A program made the position numbers and the translations under genes. Below the pieces are notes generated by a model. The model had not been told where the DNA came from, searched no databases, and saw nothing but the letters and a program-made list of their open reading frames with translations. A DNA stretch of 64,000 nucleotides from positions 1 through 64,000 of the forward strand of contig NZ_MUNP01000050.1 of the NCBI RefSeq assembly GCF_002001105.1. Reading direction: 5' to 3'. Source of the stretch: Rhodanobacter sp. C06. Its GTDB lineage: Bacteria > Pseudomonadota > Gammaproteobacteria > Xanthomonadales > Rhodanobacteraceae. Position 1 is the first letter of the stretch. Each line of letters opens with the position of its first letter. Below, piece by piece: positions 9,131-19,636 of this stretch.

Positions 9131-9167
9131 TTGAACGTAATGTTCAATATTTTTTACATCATGTCAA
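9131..9167 (-). promoter_or_regulatory. Promoter with embedded TTGAAC palindrome
   Basis: In the AT-rich gap upstream of the membrane-protein/XRE operon, the minus strand has a consensus -35 TTGACA (complement of 9162-9167). A perfect 6-bp inverted repeat TTGAAC-N5-GTTCAA occupies 9131-9147, where the -10/start region would fall. An operator overlapping the core promoter fits autorepression by the XRE protein. The -10 itself is not a good match, so the exact start site is uncertain. Confidence 0.55.
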
Positions 9168-9235
9168 GATAAATAACCTTTCCGCTGCGGCTGAAGGTCG
9201 TCGGCCGGTGCGCGCGGTTTGTGATCGGCTCAAGC

Positions 9236-9883
9236 TCAGACGTGACGGGCAAGCGTCACATGGGTGGCCGCGGGCGTGGCCACGTGCTCGACCACGCGGA
9301 AGCCCAGCGCCGGCAGGTCCAGCCCCGCGAACAAGGCCTCGCCCCGACCCAGCACCACCGGGGAGATCGCGAAATGCAGCTCGTCCACCAGGCCCGCCTG
9401 CAGGTACTGGCGCACCGTGCTCACGCCGCCACCGATCTTCACGTCCTTGTCGCCGGCCGCAGCACGCGCCTGCGCCAGTGCCGCCTCGATGCCTTCGGTG
9501 ACGAAATGGAAGGTGGTGCCGCCCGCCATCGGGATCGGTTCACGCGGGTGATGGGTGAGCACGAAGGTAGGCGCGTGGTAAGGCGGGTCCTCGCCCCACC
9601 AGCCTTTCCAGCCATCGTCCGGCCACGGTCCGCGCTGCGGGCCGAACATGTTGCGGCCAAGGATGAAGGCGCCGAAGCCAGCCATGGCGCGCACCGCCCA
9701 GGCGTCGTCCACGTCCTCCTTGCCGCCGGGCTGGCCGGTCATCGCGTGGAACGTGCGGGTGCCGAAGTACCACTGGAACAGCTCCTTGCCGCGTTTGCCC
9801 AGCGGATCGTCCAGGCTCTGCTCGACGCCTGCGCCGAAACCGTCGAGCGACAGCGAGAAACCGGCGACGCGAACCTTGCTCAT
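9236..9883 (-). CDS. RibD C-terminal/dihydrofolate-reductase-like protein
   Basis: A 215-aa protein of the DHFR-fold RibD-C family: it begins VRVAGFSLSLDGFGAG, has GAFILGRNMFGP and VKIGGGVSTVRQYLQAGLVDELHFAISPVVLGRGEALF. Members bind NADPH, but most, as here, are stand-alone proteins of unknown substrate. The Met of MSKVRVAG is the start; longer frames add an unrelated basic region. It is divergent from the YciI-family gene across 253 bp. This neighbourhood (DHFR-like, YciI-like, SRPBCC, ArsR) is a common bacterial association. Confidence 0.87.
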   Translation of the reverse strand: MSKVRVAGFSLSLDGFGAGVEQSLDDPLGKRGKELFQWYFGTRTFHAMTGQPGGKEDVDDAWAVRAMAGFGAFILGRNMFGPQRGPWPDDGWKGWWGEDPPYHAPTFVLTHHPREPIPMAGGTTFHFVTEGIEAALAQARAAAGDKDVKIGGGVSTVRQYLQAGLVDELHFAISPVVLGRGEALFAGLDLPALGFRVVEHVATPAATHVTLARHV

Positions 9884-10136
9884 GGGGGTGCCCTTGGTCG
9901 ATGTCCAGCGCATCTTGTACCGCGCGCGGCTTCCCGTATGCAAAGCAGCGGACTCATGGCGCGCGAGGGTGGGCCGCCAGGACGCCGGCCCGCGATGCCG
10001 GGTTGGCGCGATGGGGCGCGACTCCGACGCGCTCCGGCTTTCCGACGCGCCCCGTTTGTCGATCTGTCGCTGCACCGTTCGTCGTCCAGCCGAATGCCGC
10101 ATTCCACGCGGCGTCGCCACTCACGGGAGAGACACG

Positions 10137-10499
10137 ATGCGATTCCTTTCGATGATTCGGATCAACGAGCGCGCCGGCCAGCAGCCCAGCGCACAGCTGA
10201 TGGAGGACATGGGCAAATTGATGGCCGAGATGACGGCGGCTGGTTCGCTGCTGGATACCGCCGGCCTGCGGCCCACGGTCGAGGGCAAGCGCGTGCGTTT
10301 GTCGCGGGGCCGGCAGACGGTGATCGACGGCCCGTTCACCGAGGCGAAGGAGGTGATCGGCGGCTACGCGATGCTGCAGGCCGCCTCGATGGACGAGGCG
10401 CTGGCGCTCACCCGCCGCTTCCTGGACGTGCACGGCGACGAGTGGGAGATCGAGTGCGAAGTGCGCCAGCTGATGGAGGACTGCAGCGAAGCGGCGTGA
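10137..10499 (+). CDS. YciI/DGPF-domain protein
   Basis: A 120-aa protein with the YCII-related signature DGPFTEAKEVIGGYAML, preceded by LRPTVEGKRVRLSRGR and followed by the helix ALALTRRFLDVHGDEWEIE. The family adopts a ferredoxin-like fold; catalytic function is not established for this DGPF subgroup, which is often found beside ECF sigma or ArsR/SRPBCC genes. The start ATG follows a GGGAGAG ribosome-binding site. It converges with the arsR-like gene, the two stops being only 16 nt apart. Confidence 0.85.
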   Translation: MRFLSMIRINERAGQQPSAQLMEDMGKLMAEMTAAGSLLDTAGLRPTVEGKRVRLSRGRQTVIDGPFTEAKEVIGGYAMLQAASMDEALALTRRFLDVHGDEWEIECEVRQLMEDCSEAA

Positions 10500-10515
10500 G
10501 CGATCCTGCGCCGCG

Positions 10516-10845
10516 TCAGCTCTCGACGAGGCGCTTCAGGCGCGCCAGTGCCTGGTCCCACTGCGCCGCGATCGCGTCCAGCGCGCGGCGCGCCTCGGCC
10601 AGCCGCGACGGTTCCAGTTCCCAGAGCCGCTCGCGTCCCTGCCAGTCGTCGCGCACCAGTCCGGCATCCGCCAGCACCTGCAGGTGCTTGGTGACGGCCT
10701 GGCGGGTGATCGCGGTGCCGGCGGTGAGCTGCGCGATCGACAGTGCGCCGCCGGCGCACAGTGCGGCGAGCAGGCGCAGCCGCGTCGGATCGCCGAGTGC
10801 GGCGAACACCGGTGCGCTCTTCTGCCAGGCAGGTTGCTTCGGCAT
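10516..10845 (-). CDS. ArsR-family winged-helix repressor
   Basis: A 109-aa regulator with the ArsR fold: FAALGDPTRLRLLAALCAGGALSIAQLTAGTAITRQAVTKHLQVLADAGLVR. It lacks the metal-binding ELCVCDL motif of arsenic sensors, which places it with the metal-independent ArsR proteins that sit beside SRPBCC genes. It is the second gene of a two-gene operon, 7 nt after the SRPBCC stop. It probably binds the two GCAAC-N6-GTTGC palindromes at 11343-11398 and so controls its own operon and perhaps the divergent exporter. Confidence 0.87.
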   Translation of the reverse strand: MPKQPAWQKSAPVFAALGDPTRLRLLAALCAGGALSIAQLTAGTAITRQAVTKHLQVLADAGLVRDDWQGRERLWELEPSRLAEARRALDAIAAQWDQALARLKRLVES

Positions 10846-10852
10846 GGCGCGC

Positions 10853-11317
10853 TCAGGGCCGGGCCAGGTAGTTGCGGATGTTCTGCATCTGCTCGTCCCA
10901 GCCGCCGCTGTTCATGCGGAAGGCTTCGGCACGGCGCGCCAGCGGGATGCGCTCGAAACCGGATTCGACGAGGCGCAGCAGGATGCCGTCGGCATGCTCT
11001 TCCAGCGCGAATTCCACCAACGTGGTCGGTTCCCGCGAATAGTCCGCCGAGGGGTCGACCGCGTAGGGGTGCCAGCGATACGCGAACAGGTGCTCGGGTT
11101 CGATCCGTTCGATCTGCATCTCGCACACCAGGTGTTCGTAGCCGGGGTAGGTGATGTGGCCGCGGGCAGTTTCGCCGGCGACGAAGCACTGACCCTTGAG
11201 GTTCACGCCGAACCAGTCGCCGAAGGATTCGGCGTCGATCAAGGCACGCCAGACCTTGCCACGCGGGGCCGCGAGGAGGATCTGCCGCTCGATGCGGTCG
11301 CTGCTGCCGCTATTCAT
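10853..11317 (-). CDS. SRPBCC/AHSA1-family ligand-binding protein
   Basis: A 154-aa protein of the START-like SRPBCC (AHSA1-like) family: IERQILLAAPRGKVWRALIDAESFGDWFGV at the N-terminus, LVEFALEEHADGILLRLVESGF in the middle and GGWDEQMQNIRNYLARP at the end. Members fold around a hydrophobic cavity; the ligand is unknown. The start at 11317 (MNSGSSDR) is chosen because upstream in-frame codons lie within the operator. It is the first gene of the operon with the ArsR repressor. Confidence 0.87.
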   Translation of the reverse strand: MNSGSSDRIERQILLAAPRGKVWRALIDAESFGDWFGVNLKGQCFVAGETARGHITYPGYEHLVCEMQIERIEPEHLFAYRWHPYAVDPSADYSREPTTLVEFALEEHADGILLRLVESGFERIPLARRAEAFRMNSGGWDEQMQNIRNYLARP

Positions 11318-11342
11318 GGAGTGGTCTCCGCTGTGGGATTGG

Positions 11343-11398
11343 GCAACTGTCCGGTTGCATGTTACGCCGGGCATGATGAAATGCAACTTTCCGGTTGC
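11343..11398. promoter_or_regulatory. Tandem GCAAC-N6-GTTGC operator pair
   Basis: Two inverted repeats of the form GCAAC-N6-GTTGC lie at 11343-11358 and 11383-11398. They differ only at a few spacer bases (tgtccg against tttccg) and have a centre-to-centre distance of exactly 40 bp, close to four helical turns. They are just upstream of the SRPBCC-ArsR operon and between it and the divergent Bcr/CflA gene. This is the layout expected for cooperative binding by the neighbouring ArsR-type repressor. Confidence 0.7.
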
Positions 11399-11570
11399 GT
11401 GATTGGGCGACGGCGGGTTCGTGCGCGGAGGTCAGGAATGTTTTGCGCGGGACGGGTTGATTTCAGAACCAATAGGTTTAGTATTGCCGATCCCGACCGC
11501 GCCACATTGAGGCGCCTTGTCCACGGGGCGCTTTCGGCTCCGGTTCCCGCATCTCCATCGAGGTTCTGCC

Positions 11571-12788
11571 ATGACGTCCCGCCTGTTCGGTACGGCGCTG
11601 GTGCTTGGCCTGCTGTCGGCCGTCGGCCCGTTCGCCATCGACATGTACCTGCCCGCGCTGCCCGGCATCCAGCGCGGTCTGCACACCGACGTGGACGCGG
11701 CGCAGATGAGCCTGATGGCGTTCTTCGCGGCGATCGCGGCGGGCCAGGTGATCTATGGACCGGTGTCGGACATGCTGGGGCGCAAGCCACCGATCTATTT
11801 CGGCCTGTGCCTCTTCGCCGTGGCCAGCATCGGTTGCGCGCTGGCGCCGGACATCCACAGCCTGATCGCCTGCCGTTTCGTGCAGGGGCTGGGTGCCTGC
11901 GCCGGCATGGTGATCCCGCGCGCGATCGTGCGCGACATGCACACCGGCACCGAGGCGGCGCGGCTGATGGCTCTGCTGATGCTGGTGTTCAGCGTGTCGC
12001 CGATCCTGGCGCCGCTGACCGGCAGCCTGGTGATCCGCCTGGCGAGCTGGCGCGGCATCTTCTGGGTGGTGGCGGCTGCGGCGGTGCTGGGTCTCGCGCT
12101 GGCGGTGTTCGTGCTGAAGGAGACGCGCACCAGGGCGCAGCGGGTGGAAAGCAGCCTGCGCTCGGCGCTGGTTTCCTACCGCACGCTGCTGCGCGATCGC
12201 CACTTCCTGGGGCTGGTGTTCATCGGCGCCTTCGGCATTTCCAGCTTCTTCACCTACCTCGCCAACTCCTCCTTCGTGCTGATCGAGCACTACGGGCTCA
12301 CGCCGACGCAGTACAGCCTGGCGTTCTCGGTGAATGCAGTGTCCTTCATTGGCGCGGCGCAGTTCACCGGCCGGCTGGGCGAGCGTTACGGCCTGCGTCG
12401 GGTGGTGCGCAGCGCGGTGACGGGCTACGCCGCGACGATGCTGGCGTTGTTCGGCCTGGTCGCCGCGGGCATGGACCGGCTCGACCTGCTGATGGCGCTG
12501 CTGTTCGTGGGCTACGGGTTCCTCGGCCTGGTGATCCCGACCACCGCGGTGCTGGCGCTGGACCGGCACGGCCCGATCGCGGGGACCGCCTCGGCGCTGA
12601 TGGGCACGCTGCAGTTCGTGACTGGCGCGGCGGTGATCGCGGTGGTGGGGCGTTTCCTCGACGGCAGCGCCTTGCCGATGGTGGGTGGCATCGCCGGCTG
12701 TTCGGTGGTCGCGTTCCTGCTGGCGCGGGTTACGCTGCGCCGGGACGACGAGCCCACCATGGATGGCGTGGCGGTGGAGCAGGCGTGA
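11571..12788 (+). CDS. Bcr/CflA-family multidrug efflux MFS transporter
   Basis: A 405-aa inner-membrane proton antiporter with twelve hydrophobic helices and the Bcr/CflA hallmarks [14 protein letters not shown] in helix 1, [17 protein letters not shown] (motif A) and [12 protein letters not shown]. It exports drug-like compounds (bicyclomycin or chloramphenicol in characterised relatives). The Met of [13 protein letters not shown] is used; the extra 18 upstream codons are Arg-rich and precede the membrane segment. It is divergent from the SRPBCC-ArsR pair and may share its operators. A REP-type hairpin follows. Confidence 0.9.
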   Translation: MTSRLFGTALVLGLLSAVGPFAIDMYLPALPGIQRGLHTDVDAAQMSLMAFFAAIAAGQVIYGPVSDMLGRKPPIYFGLCLFAVASIGCALAPDIHSLIACRFVQGLGACAGMVIPRAIVRDMHTGTEAARLMALLMLVFSVSPILAPLTGSLVIRLASWRGIFWVVAAAAVLGLALAVFVLKETRTRAQRVESSLRSALVSYRTLLRDRHFLGLVFIGAFGISSFFTYLANSSFVLIEHYGLTPTQYSLAFSVNAVSFIGAAQFTGRLGERYGLRRVVRSAVTGYAATMLALFGLVAAGMDRLDLLMALLFVGYGFLGLVIPTTAVLALDRHGPIAGTASALMGTLQFVTGAAVIAVVGRFLDGSALPMVGGIAGCSVVAFLLARVTLRRDDEPTMDGVAVEQA

Positions 12789-12790
12789 CT

Positions 12791-12816
12791 GTCATTCCGG
12801 CGCAGGCCGGAATGAC
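12791..12816. repeat. REP-like hairpin, GTCATTCCGG type
   Basis: A perfect 11-bp inverted repeat (gtcattccggc, gcag loop, gccggaatgac) placed 3 nt after the exporter stop. This GTCATTCCGGCGCAGGCCGG sequence type is a very widespread dispersed palindrome in Xanthomonadales and other proteobacteria. Here it may act as the transcription terminator of the exporter gene, although there is no T run. Confidence 0.8.
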
Positions 12817-12865
12817 GAGCTGAAGAAACAGCTGAAACTTTCACCTGTTGAACGCGGAGGTACGC

Positions 12866-13812
<947 letters not shown>

Positions 13813-13816
<4 letters not shown>

Positions 13817-14574
13817 ACTGGTACGGCATCCGCGCGATCTACCGTTTCGAAATGGCCCGCACCGGGCGCACACTGATGCAGAGCATCGCCTCGCCGGTGG
13901 TCTCCACCTCGCTCTATTTCGTGGTGTTCGGCTCGGCGATCGGCTCGCGCATCACCAGCGTGGAAGGGGTCAGCTACGCGGCTTTCATCATCCCCGGCCT
14001 GGTGATGCTGTCGCTGCTGATGCAGAGCGTCTCCAACGCCTCCTTCGGCATCTACTTTCCGAAGTTCGTGGGCACCATCTACGAGGTGCACTCCGCGCCG
14101 CTGTCGTTCCTGGAGATCGTGCTTGGCTATGTGGGCGCGGCCGCCACCAAGGCGGTCATCGTGGGGCTCATCATTCTGGCCACGGCGCGCGTCTTCGTGG
14201 ACTACTCGATCGCGCATCCGCTGGTGATGATCGCCTTCCTGCTGCTCACCACGATCACCTTCAGCCTGCTCGGCTTCATTATCGGCATCTGGGCGGACAA
14301 CTTCGAGAAGCTGCAGGTGGTGCCGCTGATGGTGATCACGCCGCTGACCTTCCTCGGCGGCAGTTTCTACTCCATCCACATGCTGCCGCCGTTCTGGCAG
14401 AAGGTGACGCTGTTCAATCCGGTGGTGTACCTGATCTCGGGTTTCCGCTGGAGCTTCTTCGATCTGGCCGACGTCAGCGTGGGCATCAGCCTCGCAGCCA
14501 CGCTGGCCTTCCTCGCACTGTGCCTGGCCGCGGTATGGTGGATCTTCCGTACCGGCTACAAGTTGAAGGTCTGA
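13813..14574 (+). CDS. ABC-2 exporter permease subunit
   Basis: A 253-aa membrane protein with six hydrophobic helices and the ABC-2 signature region around [42 protein letters not shown] and [15 protein letters not shown]. It resembles the YadH/NodJ-type permeases. It forms the membrane part of the exporter with the preceding ATPase, with which it is translationally coupled through a 4-nt overlap. No periplasmic adaptor or substrate gene is nearby. Confidence 0.9.
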
Positions 14575-14639
14575 GGCGGCACGGAACGATTCGGCCGCGC
14601 GCGAGTCGAATCCGGATCGCGACGATGGCTCGGAGGTGA

Positions 14640-15491
14640 ATGGTGACATACCGGCGCAAATCGGGCAGCAGCGGCTGGGTACCGGCGGTGATCGTGGTGG
14701 CGGTCATCGTCGTGGCGGGTGCCTGGGTGGCATGGCGTGCCACGCAGCCGAATGCGGGCGCCGGGCCGGCATCGGCATCTACTGCGGCCACTGCCGCGAG
14801 CACGACGGCGCCAACCCCGGCGGCCGGCATCCAGCACCCGATCGCGCAGGCTGCCGTACCGGCGCCCGCTTCCACCGCACCGCTGCCCGCGCTGGGCGAC
14901 AGCGACGCCAGCGTGCGTTCGGCGCTGGTCGCGCTGGGCGGCGACGGACTGAAGGACCTGCTATTGCCGCAATCCGTCGTGAACCACATCGTGGCCACCG
15001 TCGACGCATTGCCGCGGCACGAACTGGGCAGCAGCTTCATCCTGCCGCTGAGCACGCCACGTGGTGCGTTCCGGACCGGCGAGACCCAGGGCATCCTCAC
15101 CACCGACGCGCGCAACGCCGCGCGCTACGCGCCCTACATGGCCATCGTGCAGCACGCCGACCCGCAGGCGCTGGTGGCGTGGTACGTGCACAGCTATCCG
15201 CTGTTCCAGCAGGCCTGGCGCGAGCTGGGTTACCCCAAGAGTTATTTCAACGACCGGCTGATCGTGGCGATCGACGACATGCTCGCCGCGCCCACGCCGG
15301 CGCAGCCGCCCGCGCTGCAGCTGGAGAAGGGGCGCTACGTCTACGTCGATCCCGCGCTGGAATCGCTGTCGGTGGGGCAGAAGCTGATGCTGCGGCTGGG
15401 GCCGGCGAACGAGGCCGAACTCAAGGCGAAGCTGCACACGATCCGCGACCTGCTGACGGCACGGCCGCCGTCGACCGCACCGGTGCATTGA
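14640..15491 (+). CDS. DUF3014 family membrane-anchored protein
   Basis: A 283-aa protein with one N-terminal transmembrane anchor (VPAVIVVAVIVVAGAWVAW, about residues 14-32), an Ala/Pro/Thr-rich linker to about 75 and a conserved periplasmic DUF3014 domain (SDASVRSALVALGGDGL, VDALPRHELGSSFILPL, YPLFQQAWRELGYPKSYFNDRL). Function unknown. Two starts are possible: ATG 14640 lies only 3 nt after GGAGG, while GTG 14643 lies at a better 6 nt. The gene is not coupled to the ABC exporter (65-nt gap). Confidence 0.82.
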   Translation: MVTYRRKSGSSGWVPAVIVVAVIVVAGAWVAWRATQPNAGAGPASASTAATAASTTAPTPAAGIQHPIAQAAVPAPASTAPLPALGDSDASVRSALVALGGDGLKDLLLPQSVVNHIVATVDALPRHELGSSFILPLSTPRGAFRTGETQGILTTDARNAARYAPYMAIVQHADPQALVAWYVHSYPLFQQAWRELGYPKSYFNDRLIVAIDDMLAAPTPAQPPALQLEKGRYVYVDPALESLSVGQKLMLRLGPANEAELKAKLHTIRDLLTARPPSTAPVH

Positions 15492-15911
15492 CGAGCCGCT
15501 CCGTCGAACTCAGTCGACCTCGCACGACTGCGCGCGCCGCGCATCCTCGTCGGCGCGGCGCGAGTGTGTTTCAGAACGCCATGACACCAGCGTGGGCGCC
15601 GTCACGGGCGGACGCTGCGGTGTCGGTACCACGGGAGTCTTTCCGGCGAGCATCCCTGCGACCCTCAATGCTCCGCGTTCCACTGCGGAGCGGGTCAGCG
15701 GCATGTGCATGCTTCACCCCTCGGTCGCCCCTGTGCGACCGTCGGGAGCACTTTAATCGTATTCACGTGACCTGCACAATTGCCGGTCGCCGACTGTGGG
15801 CACCATGGCATGCTGCGGTGCATGAGCCGGCACCGGCCTTGTGGATGAGCGCAAGCTGTGGAAAGTGCGCTGCAGGCAGACAGAATCGGCATCCCCGGCG
15901 ACGAGCACCCC
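15492..15911. other. 420-bp intergenic region with no gene seen
   Basis: No reading frame with plausible composition and no tRNA-like fold was recognised between the DUF3014 and ThpR genes. The stretch contains short GC-rich self-complementary bits (such as gcatgtgcatgc near 15700) and must hold the ThpR promoter. Confidence 0.5.
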
Positions 15912-16505
15912 ATGAATCACCCGCACGCATCGCAGCATGACTTGTTCGGCGGCGAGCACGCTCCCGCCACGGTCGTCCACCGCCTGTTTCTGGCGCTGTT
16001 GCCGGACGAACCTGTGCGCACCCAGTTCGCGCAAAGGGCGGCCACGCTGCGCGCGGAGCAGGGGCCGTCCTCCGGCTGGATCGATCCGCTGCGCTACCAC
16101 GCCACGGTGCACTTCCTGGGCGATCATCCGTCGCCGCGACCCGACCTCGTCGCGGCGACGGAGCACATCGCCGGCCTGCTGCAGGGCCCGGCCTTCGACT
16201 GGACGTTGGACCGCGTGCGCAGCTTCCACGGGCGCCGTCTGCCGCGGGTGCTGTGCGGCAGCGCGTCGTCCGAGCCCTTGCAGGCCTTGTGGGCGCGCTG
16301 GCGCGAAGCCTTGTTGCGCACGGTGCCGGGACTGCGGCTGGAGAACCGCTTCGTGCCGCACGTCACGCTGGCCTACGGCCGCGAGTTGCTGCCGGAGGCG
16401 GAGGTCGAACCCGTGCATTGGCGGGTGAGCGGGGTCGCGCTGATCCAGAGCGTGGTCGGACAGCACGATTACCGCACGCTGGCGAGCTGGCCCTTGCGGG
16501 ACTAA
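15912..16505 (+). CDS. thpR: RNA 2',3'-cyclic phosphodiesterase (2'-5' RNA ligase family)
   Basis: A 197-aa member of the 2H phosphoesterase family with both catalytic HxT motifs: HATVHFLG (about residue 61) and HVTLAYG (about residue 154), in the usual symmetric arrangement. It begins with a short variable tail and then HRLFLALLPDEPVRTQFAQ. The bacterial enzymes hydrolyse 2',3'-cyclic phosphates of RNA and can ligate tRNA halves in vitro. The start at 15912 (MNHPHASQ) is chosen over 15858 because the earlier residues are not conserved in the family. A composite repeat begins at its stop codon. Confidence 0.9.
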   Translation: MNHPHASQHDLFGGEHAPATVVHRLFLALLPDEPVRTQFAQRAATLRAEQGPSSGWIDPLRYHATVHFLGDHPSPRPDLVAATEHIAGLLQGPAFDWTLDRVRSFHGRRLPRVLCGSASSEPLQALWARWREALLRTVPGLRLENRFVPHVTLAYGRELLPEAEVEPVHWRVSGVALIQSVVGQHDYRTLASWPLRD

Positions 16506-16809
16506 GAGCCTGTTCACGGCCTCCACATAGCCCGCGTTGCCTTGCCATGGCCGCCAGGTGGTAGTGCGTGGCGCAGCGCCTGCGTGGCTGGCAGAGCCTG
16601 CCCCTGCGAAAGCAGGGGTCAAGCCGCGCGCTGCCGCATGGTGGCCATGGCAAGGCAACCCCTGCACCCATCAACTTCGGGGCCGGTTCTGTTTGCCCGC
16701 ATCCCTGCGTCATCACTCGGTCGTGGACGGACGTCCACTTCCTCGTTCTTCCTTGGCCTGCGCGCAAACCGCTTCCGCCGCGGGCCATGTGGAGGCCGTG
16801 AGCAGGCTC
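16506..16809. repeat. Composite nested inverted-repeat element (about 304 bp)
   Basis: Outer 31-nt arms at 16506-16536 and 16779-16809 are complementary with two mismatches. Inner 19-nt arms at 16536-16554 and 16641-16659 are complementary with one mismatch. Between the inner arms is a perfect 7-bp hairpin with a GAAA loop (cccctgc/gcagggg, 16601-16618). The element starts at the ThpR stop and ends about 80 bp before the next gene. Terminal repeats without a transposase gene suggest a MITE- or REP-derived unit. Confidence 0.8.
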
Positions 16810-16887
16810 TGCGCCACAAGTCATGGCCGCGCCGTATGCCGATCGGGCGCACAATGCGCCTTCCCCTCGCTGAAATCGGAGTTCGTC

Positions 16888-17661
16888 ATGCGTCCGACTG
16901 TTCTTGCCGCGTTGCTTGCGCTCTCCCTCTCCACTGCCGTGCCGGCCATGGCTGCCGTGCCGTTCGGCAGACAGGAGGTGCCTGCCTATGTCACCGCCGC
17001 GATCAACGACCCCGCGCGCGCCGCCGACCACCATGACGATGCGCGCCGCCAGATCGCTGCGGTGATGACGTTCGCCCAGGTGAAACCGGGCGACACCGTG
17101 GTCGAGCTGGTGCCTGCCAGCGGCTACTGGACGCGGGTGTTCAGCGCCATCGTGGGCCTCAAGGGGCACGTCTACACCGTGTGGCCGGACGAGATGGCGA
17201 AGTATTCGGCCAAGGACTACGCGAACTGGCAGCAGCTGATCACCACGCCGCACTACGAGAACGTCAGCCTGCTGAAGCAGCCTGCGGCCCAGTTCAGCGT
17301 GCCGGCCAAGGCCGACCTGGTGTTCACTGCGCAGAACTACCACGACTACCACGACCCGTTCATGGGTCCGGTGGACATGGCGAAGTTCGACAAGCAGGTC
17401 TTTGACGCGCTGAAGCCCGGCGGCGTGTTCGTGGTGATCGACCACGTGGCGCCGGCGGGTTCCGGCCTGGCCGACACCGACACCTTGCATCGTATCGATC
17501 CCGCGGTGGTGAGGAAGGAAGTGGAGGCTGCCGGCTTCGTGTTCGACGGCGAAAGCCACGCGCTGCGCAACCCGGCCGACCCGCACACCAACAAGGTGTT
17601 CGACAAATCGATACGCGGCCACACCGACCAGTTCATCTACCGCTTCCGCAAGCCGAAGTAA
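16888..17661 (+). CDS. Exported SAM-dependent methyltransferase-like protein
   Basis: A 257-aa protein with a signal peptide (VLAALLALSLSTAVPAMAA, cleavage near residue 23) followed by a methyltransferase-fold domain: VKPGDTVVELVPASGYWTRVFSAIVG, the region around NYHDYHDPF, then LKPGGVFVVIDHVA. It belongs to the periplasmic predicted methyltransferases whose motif I is altered (ELVPASGYW rather than GxGxG). Whether they bind SAM outside the cytoplasm is unclear. The start is the Met that begins the signal peptide. A perfect hairpin follows the stop. Confidence 0.85.
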   Translation: MRPTVLAALLALSLSTAVPAMAAVPFGRQEVPAYVTAAINDPARAADHHDDARRQIAAVMTFAQVKPGDTVVELVPASGYWTRVFSAIVGLKGHVYTVWPDEMAKYSAKDYANWQQLITTPHYENVSLLKQPAAQFSVPAKADLVFTAQNYHDYHDPFMGPVDMAKFDKQVFDALKPGGVFVVIDHVAPAGSGLADTDTLHRIDPAVVRKEVEAAGFVFDGESHALRNPADPHTNKVFDKSIRGHTDQFIYRFRKPK

Positions 17662-17673
17662 CCGGCTGCCGGG

Positions 17674-17692
17674 TGCCTCGAACGTCGAGGCA
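17674..17692 (+). terminator. Hairpin terminator-like structure
   Basis: A perfect 8-bp stem with a 3-nt loop (tgcctcga-acg-tcgaggca) 12 nt after the methyltransferase stop. It lacks a T run, so it would be a weak intrinsic terminator or an RNA-end stabiliser. Confidence 0.5.
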
Positions 17693-17720
17693 GCCCGCGG
17701 GCCACGGATGGCCCGCACGC

Positions 17721-17744
17721 GTCCAATCATGTCCGTGATTGGAC
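17721..17744. repeat. Inverted repeat GTCCAATCA-N6-TGATTGGAC
   Basis: A perfect 9-bp inverted repeat upstream of selO. It could be an operator for selO or a second hairpin downstream of the methyltransferase gene. Its lower GC content stands out from the surroundings. No regulator assignment is possible. Confidence 0.5.
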
Positions 17745-17871
17745 GGCGGAGCCCAGACCGGCCTGTGGTCGGGCTGTGTTGGGCGAGTCTGGAAAGTGCA
17801 GGACTGCACATTCCGGACACCCAGGGAACAGGCTCTGCAACCTCGCATATGCCGCGAGCTACCATCGCAGC

Positions 17872-19431
<1,560 letters not shown>

Positions 19432-19529
19432 GCCATTGTTGCGCGGCTTTCTTGTGGAGCAGCCTTGGCTGCGAACGGCCACACGCTTCGTTGCGCGCGA
19501 GCGTGCTCCCGTAGGTCGCCCTGTCGCAG

Positions 19530-19547
19530 GTCGGGATTCATCCCGAC
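19530..19547. repeat. REP-like hairpin, GTCGGGAT type
   Basis: A perfect 8-bp inverted repeat (gtcgggat-tc-atcccgac) in the 205-bp gap between the convergent selO and methyltransferase genes. A close relative lies at 25114-25131. Both belong to the gtcgggcttcagcccgac-like dispersed repeats. Confidence 0.65.
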
Positions 19548-19636
19548 GCCCCATCGCCCGCAAGCCCGGTCGCGATGAATTCCGACCGGTGGGACCAAGG
19601 CTTTATGGGTTGCATGGCTGATGTTGTGGGAGCCGG

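Noticed and set aside
9221-12823. Very long open frame (1200 codons) on the plus strand
   Set aside because: It runs antisense or out of frame through four well-supported genes; long stop-free frames are expected in DNA of this GC content.
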